Assembly (NCBI GenBank): GCA_027603945.1
Contig: JADIIU010000051.1
Span: 31,487-95,486 of the forward strand
DNA length: 64,000 nucleotides
Direction of reading: 5' to 3'
From: Terramyces sp. JEL0728
Lineage: Eukaryota; Chytridiomycota; Chytridiomycetes; Rhizophydiales; Terramycetaceae
This document shows, in pieces, positions 23,184 through 34,300 of this stretch (its first letter is position 1; every line of letters starts with the position of its first letter). Position numbers and translations under genes: made by a program. The notes under the pieces are model-generated. The model saw only the letters and a program-made list of their open reading frames with translations, had not been told where the DNA came from and made no database searches.

Positions 23184-24326
23184 ATGAAAATTGCAGATAT
23201 TATTGGGTCTCATTTAAATATCATTCAGTACCATCACTATAGGTTTAGCTCCGCAAACAAGTTGAAAGCAATCCCAAGGTTAACCAGTGCAGCATACAAA
23301 GATTCATCGGAAATTTTATGTGTGAGAGATCCGTCAATGTACATGATACTCAACACTACGACTCCAGAGACATTCATTTACCTGGTAATTAATCAGCACA
23401 CACGACAAATAATTCGATCAAAATGTCACATCCCGCTCTCCCTCAAACTGGAAGTGTTTAATTATTTCATTGAGCCAATTGCGCTATATTCAATCTTGGT
23501 TGATATTCTCCGAGAATCCAATTCCATTAAGATTCACATCAACTTTCAAATTCTGTTTGACAAGATGATTGACTTTGGAGATACCCTGATTATTAGATTA
23601 TTATTGCAAGACAAAAGGTTCCACCCTCAGTTCATCCATGTGAAAAGAGCTTTGAATCAGATGAATACCGGCTTAATTCACCTTTTGATTAACGAAACTA
23701 TTGTTGATTTGACTATGGAAGATAATTATCTAATACGTACTGCTTGCTGTTTGGGAATTTCTTGCGTAGTTGAACGACTATTGACTAGTCCTCTTGTCGA
23801 TCCTGGTGCCTTACAGAATGAAGGATTAAAGAATGCGTGTCTAAATGGACATGTAGATGTTGTAAAGATTCTGTTGGATGATTACAGAATTGATCCGACA
23901 TATGGAATATGCTGCAACGAATCTCTTGTTTATGGTAATTAACGGTAATACTAGCATGTACAAGTGGAAATAAGGAAATTGTAAAGTTGCTGTTACACAT
24001 GGTAGATCCCCGAATCAATGGCGATCAAACCTTGTTCAATTCTTGTTACTGGGGGCATTATGGTACTCTTGATTAAATTAGGTGTGGTCAAGGTGCTGTT
24101 GGAAGATAGCAGGATCGATCCGACTACAAACGATTATTACGCGATATTCCTTGCTTATTCAAACGAAAAATATCCTGTGGTTGAATATTTATTGAATGAC
24201 GCCAGAGTTGATCCATTCAAAGTATTTGAGCGAGCAATGATGAACAATCAGATGGGGATTACTGACTATTTGGTGAATAAGGAGTACATTAAAAAGAAGC
24301 TCACTCGACGCTGGCTGTGTTTTTAA
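23184..24326 (+). CDS. Ankyrin-repeat protein
   Basis: 367 residues. The N-terminal 130 residues look like an F-box-like or helical region without a clear call. Degenerate ankyrin repeats of the type GHVDVVKILLDDYRIDP follow, about five to six copies. Introns are 23935-23954 (20 nt) and 24063-24081 (19 nt), both within repeats; removal restores ACTSGNKEIVKLLL and GVVKVLLED. Such repeats mediate protein contacts; the partner is unknown. Confidence 0.8.
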
Positions 24327-24393
24327 TAAACATGTAGCATCGTCCTCCATATCGCTGGGTATCGGTGTATTGAAAATCTCATTTTTTTTGAAA

Positions 24394-26371
24394 ATGACTT
24401 TTGGAAAGTCAATGGAGAATACACTTCCACACGAAGACAGGACCTACCGAGACTTTTACCCAGATCTAAATCCGCTAATAACTTTAAATTTATACAAAGT
24501 GGACGACTCCAAGAACCCAACACACGCGAACTACAATGCTGGTATTTTTGATTAATACAGACCCAATACCAAAGGTACAAGTGCAATTCTTGAAACCAGT
24601 GCCTAAACCGTCATTCAGAATAATAGAAAACCCCAGTGCGAAAATGGTTCCGGATATTCCTTCTTTTGCACGATACGTTGAAGCAACTGAGGATGAGCTT
24701 GCTGAAAGGATAGAATATGATTTGGATGAACAGGACCGTATATGGCTGGACGAAAAGAAAAAGAAAGGACTGGACATTGACTGGGATTACTTTGAATTTG
24801 TAATGGATCATTTAGAAAAAGACTGGTTTGATCTAGTACATGTTATTAATACAGGTCAAGGATATTCCTAAAACGTTAAAGGAAGATATTCAGTATCCAG
24901 AAGATATTGCGTGTGCTATCTGCGACGATAACGAAGCCGAAAATAGCAATGCGATTGTGTTTTGCGACGGATGTAATTTAGCTGTACATCAAGACTGCTA
25001 CGGGGTTCCGTTTATCCCTGAAGGGCAATGGCTGTGCAGAAAGTGTATGCTGAGTCCCGAACATCCAGTTAAGTGTGTTCTTTGTCCAACAGCTGGCGGT
25101 GCCTTTAAACAAACTACTTCTAGCAAGTGGGTCCATTTACATTGTGCAATGTGGATACCAGAGTGCGGAATCCAGAATTTGGTTTACATGGAGCCTATTG
25201 AAGGAGTTGAAAATATTCCAAAAAACAGGTGGAAATTGGTAATATAGATTAACCTAGCTTTGTTATATATGCCACAAGAGATATGGGGCTCCTATTCAAT
25301 GCAGCAGCAAGCAATGTTTTGTGCCTTTCCATCCATCTTGCGCTCGAAAGGCAAAGTTGTACATGAAAATGCGGGGTATCAGTGATAGCGCTCAATTTAA
25401 GGCTTATTGCGATAGACACACTCCTAAAGAATACCGAGAAAAGGTAGATGTGGACTATCACCTGCGAGCTGCAGTGGAAGAGCTATCTAGAACTGTCTTT
25501 GAATTGGATTTTGATATTGGAGCCCGCCAAACCGACAAGAAGCCAGCAAAAGAACCGACAAAACGTCTCTCCCTTTCTGCTCCTATAATACCCGCAAAGA
25601 TATTGAAGGATGTAGTGGATTATCCTTGTAGTTATGCGCCAAAGAAAAGAAATGAAATCACAGTAGCTATAGCCAAATACTGGGCTCTTAAAAAAGAATC
25701 TCGACGAGGCGCTGCATTGCTGAAACGACTGCACTTGGAGGTATCTTGCTTTTAACCTAGCCTTGGACTGCCACTGCTTCAGCAAACAAGGAAGAGGAAG
25801 AGCAAAAGGCGCACAAATATGAATTGCTTTCTCAAATAAGAAAAGATTTGGAAAAGGCGAGGCTATTGATGGATATTGTGCGAAAAAGAGAGCGACAAAA
25901 ATTAAGGATATACAAGCAGCAGCTAGAGTTGTTTGAATACTGCAGCTTCCCGCTAAACAAAATCCTGGCGCCAATCTTGGAGAAATGCAAAGCGTAACCT
26001 GCTATTAACCAAGACATGACAAGTACAGAATATTTACAGAACCCGTGGATACAACTGCTATTCCTGACTATCTTAATTACGTTAGCAGCCCGATGGATTT
26101 CAGTACAATGACTGAGAAGCTAGAGTCGCATTCTTACAAGAACTTGGCTGAATTCCAGCAGGATATTTCCCTGCTTTGTGAGAATTGCAAACTGTACAAC
26201 AGACCAGAAACAATCTTTTACAGGCAGGCGGTTAAGTTGGAAAACTATTATGCCGGATTGATACCAGAGATTTACCAACAAGCCAAGCTGTATGGTGTAG
26301 ATCTGGAGAGCGGTTGGTGGTCCACATCGCCCATTGGCAAGCAAGTACTACAAGGATTTTCTTTTAAATAA
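24394..26371 (+). CDS. BRPF-like chromatin reader: EPL, PHD, extended PHD and bromodomain
   Basis: 626 residues; scaffold and histone-reader subunit of a MYST-type acetyltransferase complex. Order: enhancer-of-polycomb-like helix ([20 protein letters not shown]), PHD finger ([25 protein letters not shown]), Zn-knuckle and extended PHD ([11 protein letters not shown] to [11 protein letters not shown] and AYCDRH), a coiled segment, then a bromodomain ([28 protein letters not shown]). Introns: 24542-24560, 24836-24854, 25239-25257 (19 nt each), 25741-25760 and 25994-26013 (20 nt each). Budding-yeast Nto1 has the fingers but not the bromodomain, so the layout is closer to animal BRPF proteins. 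Confidence 0.9.
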
Positions 26372-26400
26372 ATAATTAATGCAGTGCATCTTAATTTTCC

Positions 26401-27441
26401 ATGAAGCGCTTTTTCAGTAATCTTGAAAAAATGGCAAGAGCAATAAGAGTTGGAGAACACGGAGGCCCATCTGCCCTTGAATACACAGACATCGCATATC
26501 CATCAATTCGGCCAACTCAAATAGTTGTAAAAAACCAATACGCAGGCGTCAATTTCATTGATACCTACCATCGCTCTGGGCTTTACAAAGTTGAATTGCC
26601 ATTCATTCCTGGCCGGTACATTTAATTTGATCTAGTGAAGCATCTGGAATAGTTGACCAGGTTGGGGACCAGGTTTCTGAATTCAAAGTGGGTGATCGAG
26701 TAGCTTATACTGGCTCGTCCACTTATGCTGAAAACACTGTTGCAGAAACAAAGAATACTATTAAAATTCCTGATAATGTGTCTTTCCAATTAGGTGCTGC
26801 GGTGCTACTGCAAGGATTAACAGCCATCGCGTTGACTAGACTTGTGCACTCGGTTCAGCCTGGACAAACTGTGTTAATTCATGCTGCTGCTGGTGGTACT
26901 GGCCAGATTTTAGTGCAGCTATGTAGATTATATGGCGCTACTGTTATCGGCACCACGTCCACTCCTGCCAAGGAGGAGTTGGCATTGAAAGCCGGCGCTC
27001 ATCATGTTATTAATTACACAAAGTTTGATATAGCCGAAGAAGTAATGAAAATTACCAATGGACAAGGCGTTGATGCGGTGTTTGACGGCGTTGGAAAGAC
27101 AACTTTCGATACTTCCTTGGCGTGTTTGAAAACGCTTGGTTCGATGGTATCCTTTGGCAACGCATCTGGCAAAGTCGATCCAGTAGATATAATGAAGCTC
27201 GTACCAAAGTGTGTCCGGCTATCGCGTCCTTCACTCTTCAATTTGATCAAAACCGAACAAGATTTCAAAAATTGTAATTCTTCTTAATTTAGACGCTTCG
27301 GAATTGTTTGAATTGATTTCTCAAGGTAAATTGGATATTACTGTTTCAAAGGTATATGATCTCCAGGATGCTGGCCAAGCGCACACCGATTTGGAGGCTA
27401 AAAATACCACTGGCAAGATCATCCTTAAATGTTTTCAATAA
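26401..27441 (+). CDS. ZTA1: Zeta-crystallin-like NADPH:quinone oxidoreductase
   Basis: 333 residues, medium-chain dehydrogenase fold without the catalytic zinc site. Visible are the GroES-like start EHGGPSALEY, NFIDTYHRSGLY, FIPGR-EASGIV across an intron, and the NADPH-binding loop HAAAGGTGQILVQL. Introns are 26616-26635 (20 nt, branch TTGAT) and 27274-27292 (19 nt). The C-terminus ends GKIILKCFQ. The start may be MKRFFSNLEK at 26401 (slightly basic, possible organelle leader) or MARAIRVGE at 26431. Confidence 0.9.
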
Positions 27442-27524
27442 ATCTCATCTACGACAGTTTATTCTCCAGTCGCACGAATTGAACGATAAATCGCGCAACC
27501 CTCGGCAATACAGTATAAAATATA

Positions 27525-28693
27525 TTAATGAAGATTCTTATCTCTTAGGAAAGTCATTGACAGACTAGTTTTAAGTACAGCAGAAGACAATCTACGAATG
27601 AGTTTGGGCTTCCTTTCCTTTTGTGGGAGGTTTGGCAAGCTAGGACTGCTATGGAGTGTCTTTTCTTTGACGGAAGCGTTGGAAGACGACCTGCTTCGGT
27701 TTGGAGTACTTGGCGCTGAACTTCTTGCTGGTGCTGTCAAAGGTACAATGCTAAACAGCTTTTCAATTCGTTTCAATTCGTTGTCGTAATGATCTATACA
27801 CAATCGGGATTCAATAGGGATCGACTTGTTGTTTCTTGTTACCATTCTAATCCTAGATTCGTATTGGCCGAAATACGGTCCTTTGCAGAACGAACACTCG
27901 TGGCTCGAGGTTAAATACTTTTGTAATTGATCATTAATAGTATAAGTAATAGGGATTTGGTTTCTGACAATAAATCGTGCCGCGAGTTCTTTCAAGGACA
28001 ATACTCTTGGTACTGAGGGTAGTGGTATATCTTGAATAAACGGACATTCGTTGGTGCGCAATAGTTTCAAACTGAAAATGCGAGATATCTCTGCTGGCAG
28101 CAATTCCAAGGGATTATTCGATACATCAATCATTTCCAATTTCTTCAACTTTCCAATTTCAACTGGCAATTCTGTCAGGTTGTTGCGTTGGAGCGATAGT
28201 GTTGTCAGGTTCTTTAATAGTCCAATTGAACAAGGAATGTAGACAAGTTCATTGTTGCTTACTGTCAATTCGGTCAACTTTTCCAAGTACCCAAGTGTAT
28301 CTGGAAGTGCGACGATTTTATTGTTTGCAAGTGAAAGATTAGTCAAATTCCGCATATATCCGATTGCATCTGGAATTTCAGCCAAAGAATTGCAACAGCT
28401 ACGATTAGTAATAATTACAGCATCAAACGAGTGGTATTTTTCAAAAACTGAATATTGTCGGAAATAACTGATAAATTACGGTTGCAAGCATTAAGGGTAA
28501 TCAGTGATTTTAATTCATTAAATTTGAAATCTTGCAGTTTCGGCTTTGGTGACACTTTATTATTTATGCCGTGGTAAGAGTGCACCAATAAATTTGATTT
28601 TTCTAGCTCTGTCTGATGGAAATCTTGGTCTGACTCTTTTTTCAGGTATCCGAATGGCTGCTGAGCTTGTTCTTTGCTTATTGTCGCTCCCAT
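27525..28693 (-). CDS. Leucine-rich-repeat protein with N-myristoylation-type start
   Basis: 382 residues starting MGATISKE, which fits an N-myristoylation site. About seven LRRs of the class LxxLxxLxLxxNxLxxLPxxIG span residues 60-215. A Cys motif CSFCKGPYF and CIDHYDNEL, a probable metal-binding or structural element, then a Ser-rich basic tail follow. One intron, 28399-28418 (20 nt), is removed to give LMLCCNSLAEIP. Likely a membrane-associated scaffold; I cannot tie it to one pathway. Confidence 0.82.
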
Positions 28694-28823
28694 TATTTAA
28701 AATGCTGTGCGCCTCTTGAAAGTTGGGAAAAGAATGGAGAACAAAAAATGTGGCAGAAAAATCACATGGCACTGGAATATGAAGACACTGATATTAAAAT
28801 ACAGCTGATTTCATTAGGTTTAT

Positions 28824-30135
28824 TTATTCTTCCATGCTGTTTGAATAGTCGCATACATTGATTTGCTAGGTTAGATCACAAATACCTTTGGAGAGCAGAT
28901 CCCCAAGTAATTTTCGCTGAACTGCATCTGCATGGCATTATTTCCTGAAATTTCATACAAGAATGCGAAATTGTCGCGATTCCACAGTTTAACCAGAGAA
29001 TCGGATACAGTGACTAGACGCGCCAAGTCGAATTGCACCCCGATTATTTCTTCACTGTGCAGTTTGACTTGTTTTATGAGTTTTCCGCGAATATCGACTA
29101 GAGATAGGAAACCGTTGGGGTGCCCTACCATGATATTTTCTCCATCGAAATGGAGGCTTGTAATTCTAAAGCCTAATTGCACCACTTGCAGAGACTTGAT
29201 TCGTAAATCACATAATATTAATTCTCGGTTAGCGTTGAACTACCTCTGGATCCGCTGGCGAGTACATTGTTGACTAGCTGCAGACAGGTGATCTGATCTG
29301 TATGGCCGCTTAGTGTGTACAACAGTTTGCCATTGTCCGCATTCCAAACTTTAATGGTTTTGTCAAGTGACCCTGTTATTATGTAATCTTCATCAAACTG
29401 TAGACAAGAAATTGAATCTGCGTGTTTCAGCTTGAATAATATCTTGCCATTGAACAAATCCCAAACTATCACAGACTTATCATTTGATCCGGATACAATT
29501 ATACTGTCATCGAATTGCAAGCAGCGAATCGCATCAGAATGGCCCTCAAATATTCGATGGCAGATTCCAGTTCCCATTCCATATATCCGGATTTTGCCAT
29601 CGACTGTCCCAACAATAAGCTTTTCATCATCAAATTGAAAGCAGCTGAATTCGATATCTTGCTCAATCAACGTAGACACAAAATACCTCTTTTGAAACCA
29701 ATTTTGGTTCACTTTACGCAATTCCTGCTGTAGCTTTCTGGTATTTTCTAAATCTATATCCGTCTCTGGTTTCTTTACAATCTTTTGAAACACAATTTCT
29801 TTATCTGGAATCTCCAAGAATAGACTCCACACGTTACTTGATCGAAGTGTTGGATCTGCAGAATAAAGAATTCCTTCCAGATATTTTGTGAGCTCCAATT
29901 TTCTTTCATTTATCAGATCTGGAGAAAAGTTTAATACTGCTTTGGGAGGTAGTGGGATTTGCGGTTGTTGTATTTCCGATAAATTCGAGTTTAGTTGAGC
30001 AAATTCTGAATATCGTCTTGAAACTTGCCAAGTTTTTAAAGGGCCGAATACAGCGATTATGTACAGTGTGTAGTGCGTAGGATCTGACACTTCTATCGTA
30101 TCATTGATTTCCACACCTGAAACAGGTTCAATCAT
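28824..30135 (-). CDS. PX-domain protein with C-terminal WD40 repeats
   Basis: 423 residues. Residues 1-115 form a PX domain (SRRYSEFAQLNSNL, IPLPPKAVL, ERKLELTKYLEGIL), predicted to bind phosphoinositides. From about residue 155 there are seven blade-like WD40 repeats (SGSNDKSVIVWDLFNGK, TGSLDKTIKVWNADNGK). The PX part closely resembles that of the Vam7 gene at 55383-56387. Introns: 29224-29243 and 28866-28885 (20 nt each). I do not know a named protein with this layout, so a role as an endosomal or vacuolar scaffold is inference. Confidence 0.85.
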
Positions 30136-30257
30136 TGGGCAAGTTTATGGTACACGGTTGTCTGAAATATTCAGCGAGTGCTCAAATAGCGATGGGAAAG
30201 GATGCTGCTCATAGATAGATCTGACAATTACATGATGAAATATATTGCTAAAATTAT

Positions 30258-31147
30258 CTAGTCTTTCTTGGTCTTGGAGAATAAGAGGGGAACAAGAATC
30301 GGAACTGCCTTCTTGTAAGCCTGGTACTCTTTGACATCCTTGAATTTCTTGTTGGAAGTCTTTTCCAAAAGATTAACTCCAGATAAATTGTTGATCAATT
30401 GATACACGAATACCGGAGATACCGCAAATGTAAGAGCAGTGCGTAATCCTACTGCACCCATGTGTGAGAATGCAGAGGAACATGTTACTGCGTTGCCTGC
30501 CCACAAAAGCATTTCTCCAAAGTAATTTGGATGTCTAGAAACGGACCATAGACCCTCATTGATAAACTTGGTATGGCGGTCGTTTCCCACCCTATTTTGC
30601 CATCTAATTTTCTGATAGTCAGCAACAGTTTCAAAGGTGAATCCCACCAACCACATGGCAAATCCTACATAATCCAACACACCAATTGGAGCTAACTCGT
30701 TCGCTGGAGTGACGTTGACAACGTAGACTGGGAATGCAGTCAGGTAGATCCATACTCCTTGCAGGAACCAAGCAACAAAGAACCTTGCGGGATTGGTTTT
30801 AATCTGGTCGAATCGTGAGTCTTTTCCATGTTTGGAGATCCTGTAGAGTAGGAAACATCCTAATCTTAAACACCATGCAATTGTGGTTGCTGATACCAGC
30901 AATTGTCTTGGATGCAATTGCTTAGTCAGTTCCAACACAGACGCAACTGAGAATTCAGCAACTCGATTCTTTGCGAGTGATGTTAATACACAAATGAGGA
31001 AAGTCATTGATCCGGTGAAATCATAAAAGCGATCAGTCTAATTAAGCCTGTGGATACCTTAAGAGGAGCCGCAATCGCATATCCTGCTAGCTGAATTGCA
31101 AAATCTGCTGATATTACAGGCAAGAGGTTCGAAAATGTGTTTCCCAT
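30258..31147 (-). CDS. DUF1295 steroid-5-alpha-reductase-like membrane protein
   Basis: 289 residues with six or more hydrophobic segments. Family signature: GLWSVSRHPNYFGEMLLWAG near the C-terminus, preceded by FETVADYQKIRW, as in DUF1295 proteins that share the fold of isoprenylcysteine methyltransferases and sterol reductases. The first exon starts at 31147 (MGNTFSNLLPV). One intron, 31038-31057 (20 nt), joins APLK to TDRFYDFTGS. The reaction is not established for most members. Confidence 0.88.
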
Positions 31148-31415
31148 TTTTCTGCGAGAAAAAGTGGAAAAATAGCTTGAGCTTTATGTACAGTATATAC
31201 CGGAAAATGGGTCAATCATATGTTGGTGTTCAACAGATACCTTAGGGAAAGGATTCCGATTAATCTTGGAACTACCGCGCAGTAAAAATATTTGAATAGT
31301 TCTCTCTGTTATTATTGAGCTTTAGCACTACGTAGATATTGACCTTGAGCGAGTGTTCAATGATTTCTCAATTTAAAGCTTATTTGGATTACGCGTCCAC
31401 ACTTGCAAAAACAAA

Positions 31416-34219
31416 ATGAGTACCCCAAAATCGAAACCAAAATCAAACGCTGGAAGCGGAGTGCCTAGCAGAGCAGGTAGCAGAGCAACTTCAATACAAA
31501 AGCTACATGAATCTAAATCAGATATAACAAAAGTTAAACCCGGTTCACGAGCAGGGTCAGCATCAACAAAAAGAATCTCACCAGGACCACAGCCAAATAT
31601 TGGATCAAAGAACGATATAATAGCAGCTATTAAGGACGAAATAGCTGCGGAAAAGCCTATTTCCACGGAATATTATCACAAAAAACAACTGGAAGGAGTC
31701 CTGCCATTATTTCTCACAGCACAATCACAACAAATTGTAAAATGTACGATAGGAGAAGATGTTACTGAAGAAAAAATGTTTCGCATGATTCCAAAGTCAG
31801 ATTTGATGCAGGATATGGCTACGAGACTTGCAATATCGGATTTTACACCAGCAAAGGAATCTATTTTGGTTATATGGTCCTAATTTAGTCTTATCCACGA
31901 GAGGAGTTGATGCTGCATTACGATCCCGAGTACAAATACACTCAAAACTTTTTCTTGGTTGTCTCGCCCGAAACAGTAGACCTGATTTTGAATGTATTTG
32001 GGTTTAATTATAGCCTCCAACAGATGAGTCAAAGGAAGCAGAGACGGAGCAACTGAAAGCGAAAGAGAGAAAGCCTTGGGCTTCGCATGGAAGCGAAAAG
32101 GATATTGAAATGGAATGGGTAAAAAACGTTGGAAGTTTGGTGAAAATTAATGTATCAAGGAAATACAGTGAATTTAAAGCTCCGTGTAAATTTGCTGATA
32201 GAGATGCACAAGATGGGTTCCTTGAAATTAAATCTTACAAAGACCCAACTTATGATTTGAATAGAATGGAATTGATGGCTGGAGTTCAGGTACTGTAAAG
32301 CTAATCAAGGCGGTGCCAGAGTTGGTGTCTAGTGAAAGCCAAACTTCCTGGTTCAGACAATTGAATTTTGCTTGCCAATATGAACCCATAGAAATGGATA
32401 TTGCGGAGCAAGAAGAGATTCAAGCCTCTACAGGAATAGAAGATTTTATGCTAAACATCTCAACCAGATTAGAGCAAAGCCTACAACAGAATGAAATTAT
32501 TAATATTTATGACGATGACTATATCAACTTGGGCGAGGAAGAAGTAGCAATCGAGCAAGGCTCTCACACCATATTACAAGTACTAGCACCTAATAATTAG
32601 GAATATCAATCATTCACCGATTTAGTCAACAGCAAAGACAAATGCATATCTTGCATAAACTGGCATCCGGCACAGAAGGGAGTACTCGCTGTTTCTTGCA
32701 CACAAGCATGCGGATTTGAAGATAAATTGCAGCAGGGCTATGCATCAAGGTCAAAACGAGCGCAAATTATTGTTTGGAGTTTCCATGACCCTATCCATCC
32801 ACAATTGATCCTGGAATCTCACGAAGAAGTAACGTGTTTTGAAATGAACCCGCAAGACTCTTCAATCATTGTTGCTGGGAGTGTTAGCGGACAAATATTG
32901 CTGTGGGATATCAGCGAGTTCCAGGAAATGTTGAGATCATCCAGAAAATCAGAGGGAGATGCACATGCTAACGACGATAATGAGACAAAGACAACACCAT
33001 CGTTACGATATGCTGTTATTTCTTCTATAGAAGCAAGTCATCGGGGGCCGGTTACCGATATAAAGTGGCTGCCTAAACATTACGAAGTACCTTGTATTAA
33101 CAAAGATTGCTCCGAATGGGGAGCCAATTGATAATGCAGAAAATGGAGATAAACAAATTGTTACTAGCTCATTAGACGGAACAGTGGCTGTTTGGGATTT
33201 ACGGTTTAAGAAAGACTGGAAATCATTAGATTTAGCATGGAGACCGTTTATTCGAGTGCCTCTTAGTTCTTTGGATAACAGTTACGACTATAGCTTGACG
33301 AGGGTTTCTTTGAAAACAGCATTCAACGAAGAAGTAGGAGCGAAACCAACAAAAGCAAGTTCGCCACCAGATGCTGCTGCAAATCCAGAGGCCAAACCTG
33401 CAAAATCGTTGATTAAATCTCTAACAACCAAATTTTACTGTGCAACTGAAGAGGGAGATTTGATATATGCGGATTGGACAACTGAAAAAGTGTCTGATGA
33501 AAAGGCATCTCGCGTAGAATTTGCATATGGAGCACACTATGGACCAATGAGCGAGATTGCAAGATCACCATTCTTCCCAGATATACTTCTTACAGTGGGC
33601 GGTTGGTCATTCCATATCTGGAAAGAAAAACACCATGTGAGTTATTGTTAATTTAGATGGGTCCATTATTGTCAAGTGCGCAGGCTGCGAGCTGCGTTAC
33701 CTGCGGAAAATGGTCTCCGACTAGACCTGGGGTTTTTTATATTGGGAGAGCTGACGGAATGCTAGAAGTTTGGGACTTGCTGGACAAAACTCACAGCCCA
33801 GCTACAGTCCAGAATGTTACGACAAGTGCGATATCGTCAATCGAAATCAAACAATACGCTGGCAAAGGAAGCCCGCAGTTTATTGCAATCGGTGACGATG
33901 CTGGAACTCTGCATATTCTGGAAACACCAAAGAATTTACAAAAGATGACAAAGAATGAAAAATTGGTAATATCGACATACTTTGACAGAGAAATAAAGCG
34001 TGTGTCTGCGACTAGCGAGAGAAAGAAGAATCACGTCAAGGACCGTGCAGCCTTTGATGCAGGAGTACTGGAACAAGCACAAGTAATTGCTACTAACCGC
34101 AGGCTGCTGCAAAAGCATTGGCTGCAAAACAAGCTGAAGAGCAGAATACAGAAAATAATGAGGAAGACGCTGCCGAATTGAAGGAAGAAAAGGCTTACCA
34201 GGCAATGGAAAGAGCGTAA
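31416..34219 (+). CDS. DNAI3: Axonemal dynein intermediate chain (WDR63/DNAI3, inner arm I1 type)
   Basis: 887 residues. The N-terminal third is low complexity then conserved (KPWASHGSEKDIEMEWV, QAVPELVSSESQTSWFR, QNEIINIYDDDY). WD40 repeats follow (CISCINWHPAQKGVLAVSC, LLSSAQAASCVTCGKWSP TRPGVFYIGRADG in pieces). These match the WDR63 family of two-headed inner dynein arm f/I1. Seven introns: 31869-31888, 31994-32013, 32290-32309 (20 nt), 32580-32600 (21), 33087-33105 (19), 33637-33656 and 34083-34102 (20). The last joins QVIEQAQ-type sequence to an alanine-lysine tail and a stop at 34219. Its presence implies a motile flagellum. Confidence 0.92.
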
Positions 34220-34300
34220 TAGACTAATTAATATAGTTTCCTTGAAGCTGAGAATATGCTCGCACCTTCTGCAGAATAAACAATTTTATGATATATATTA

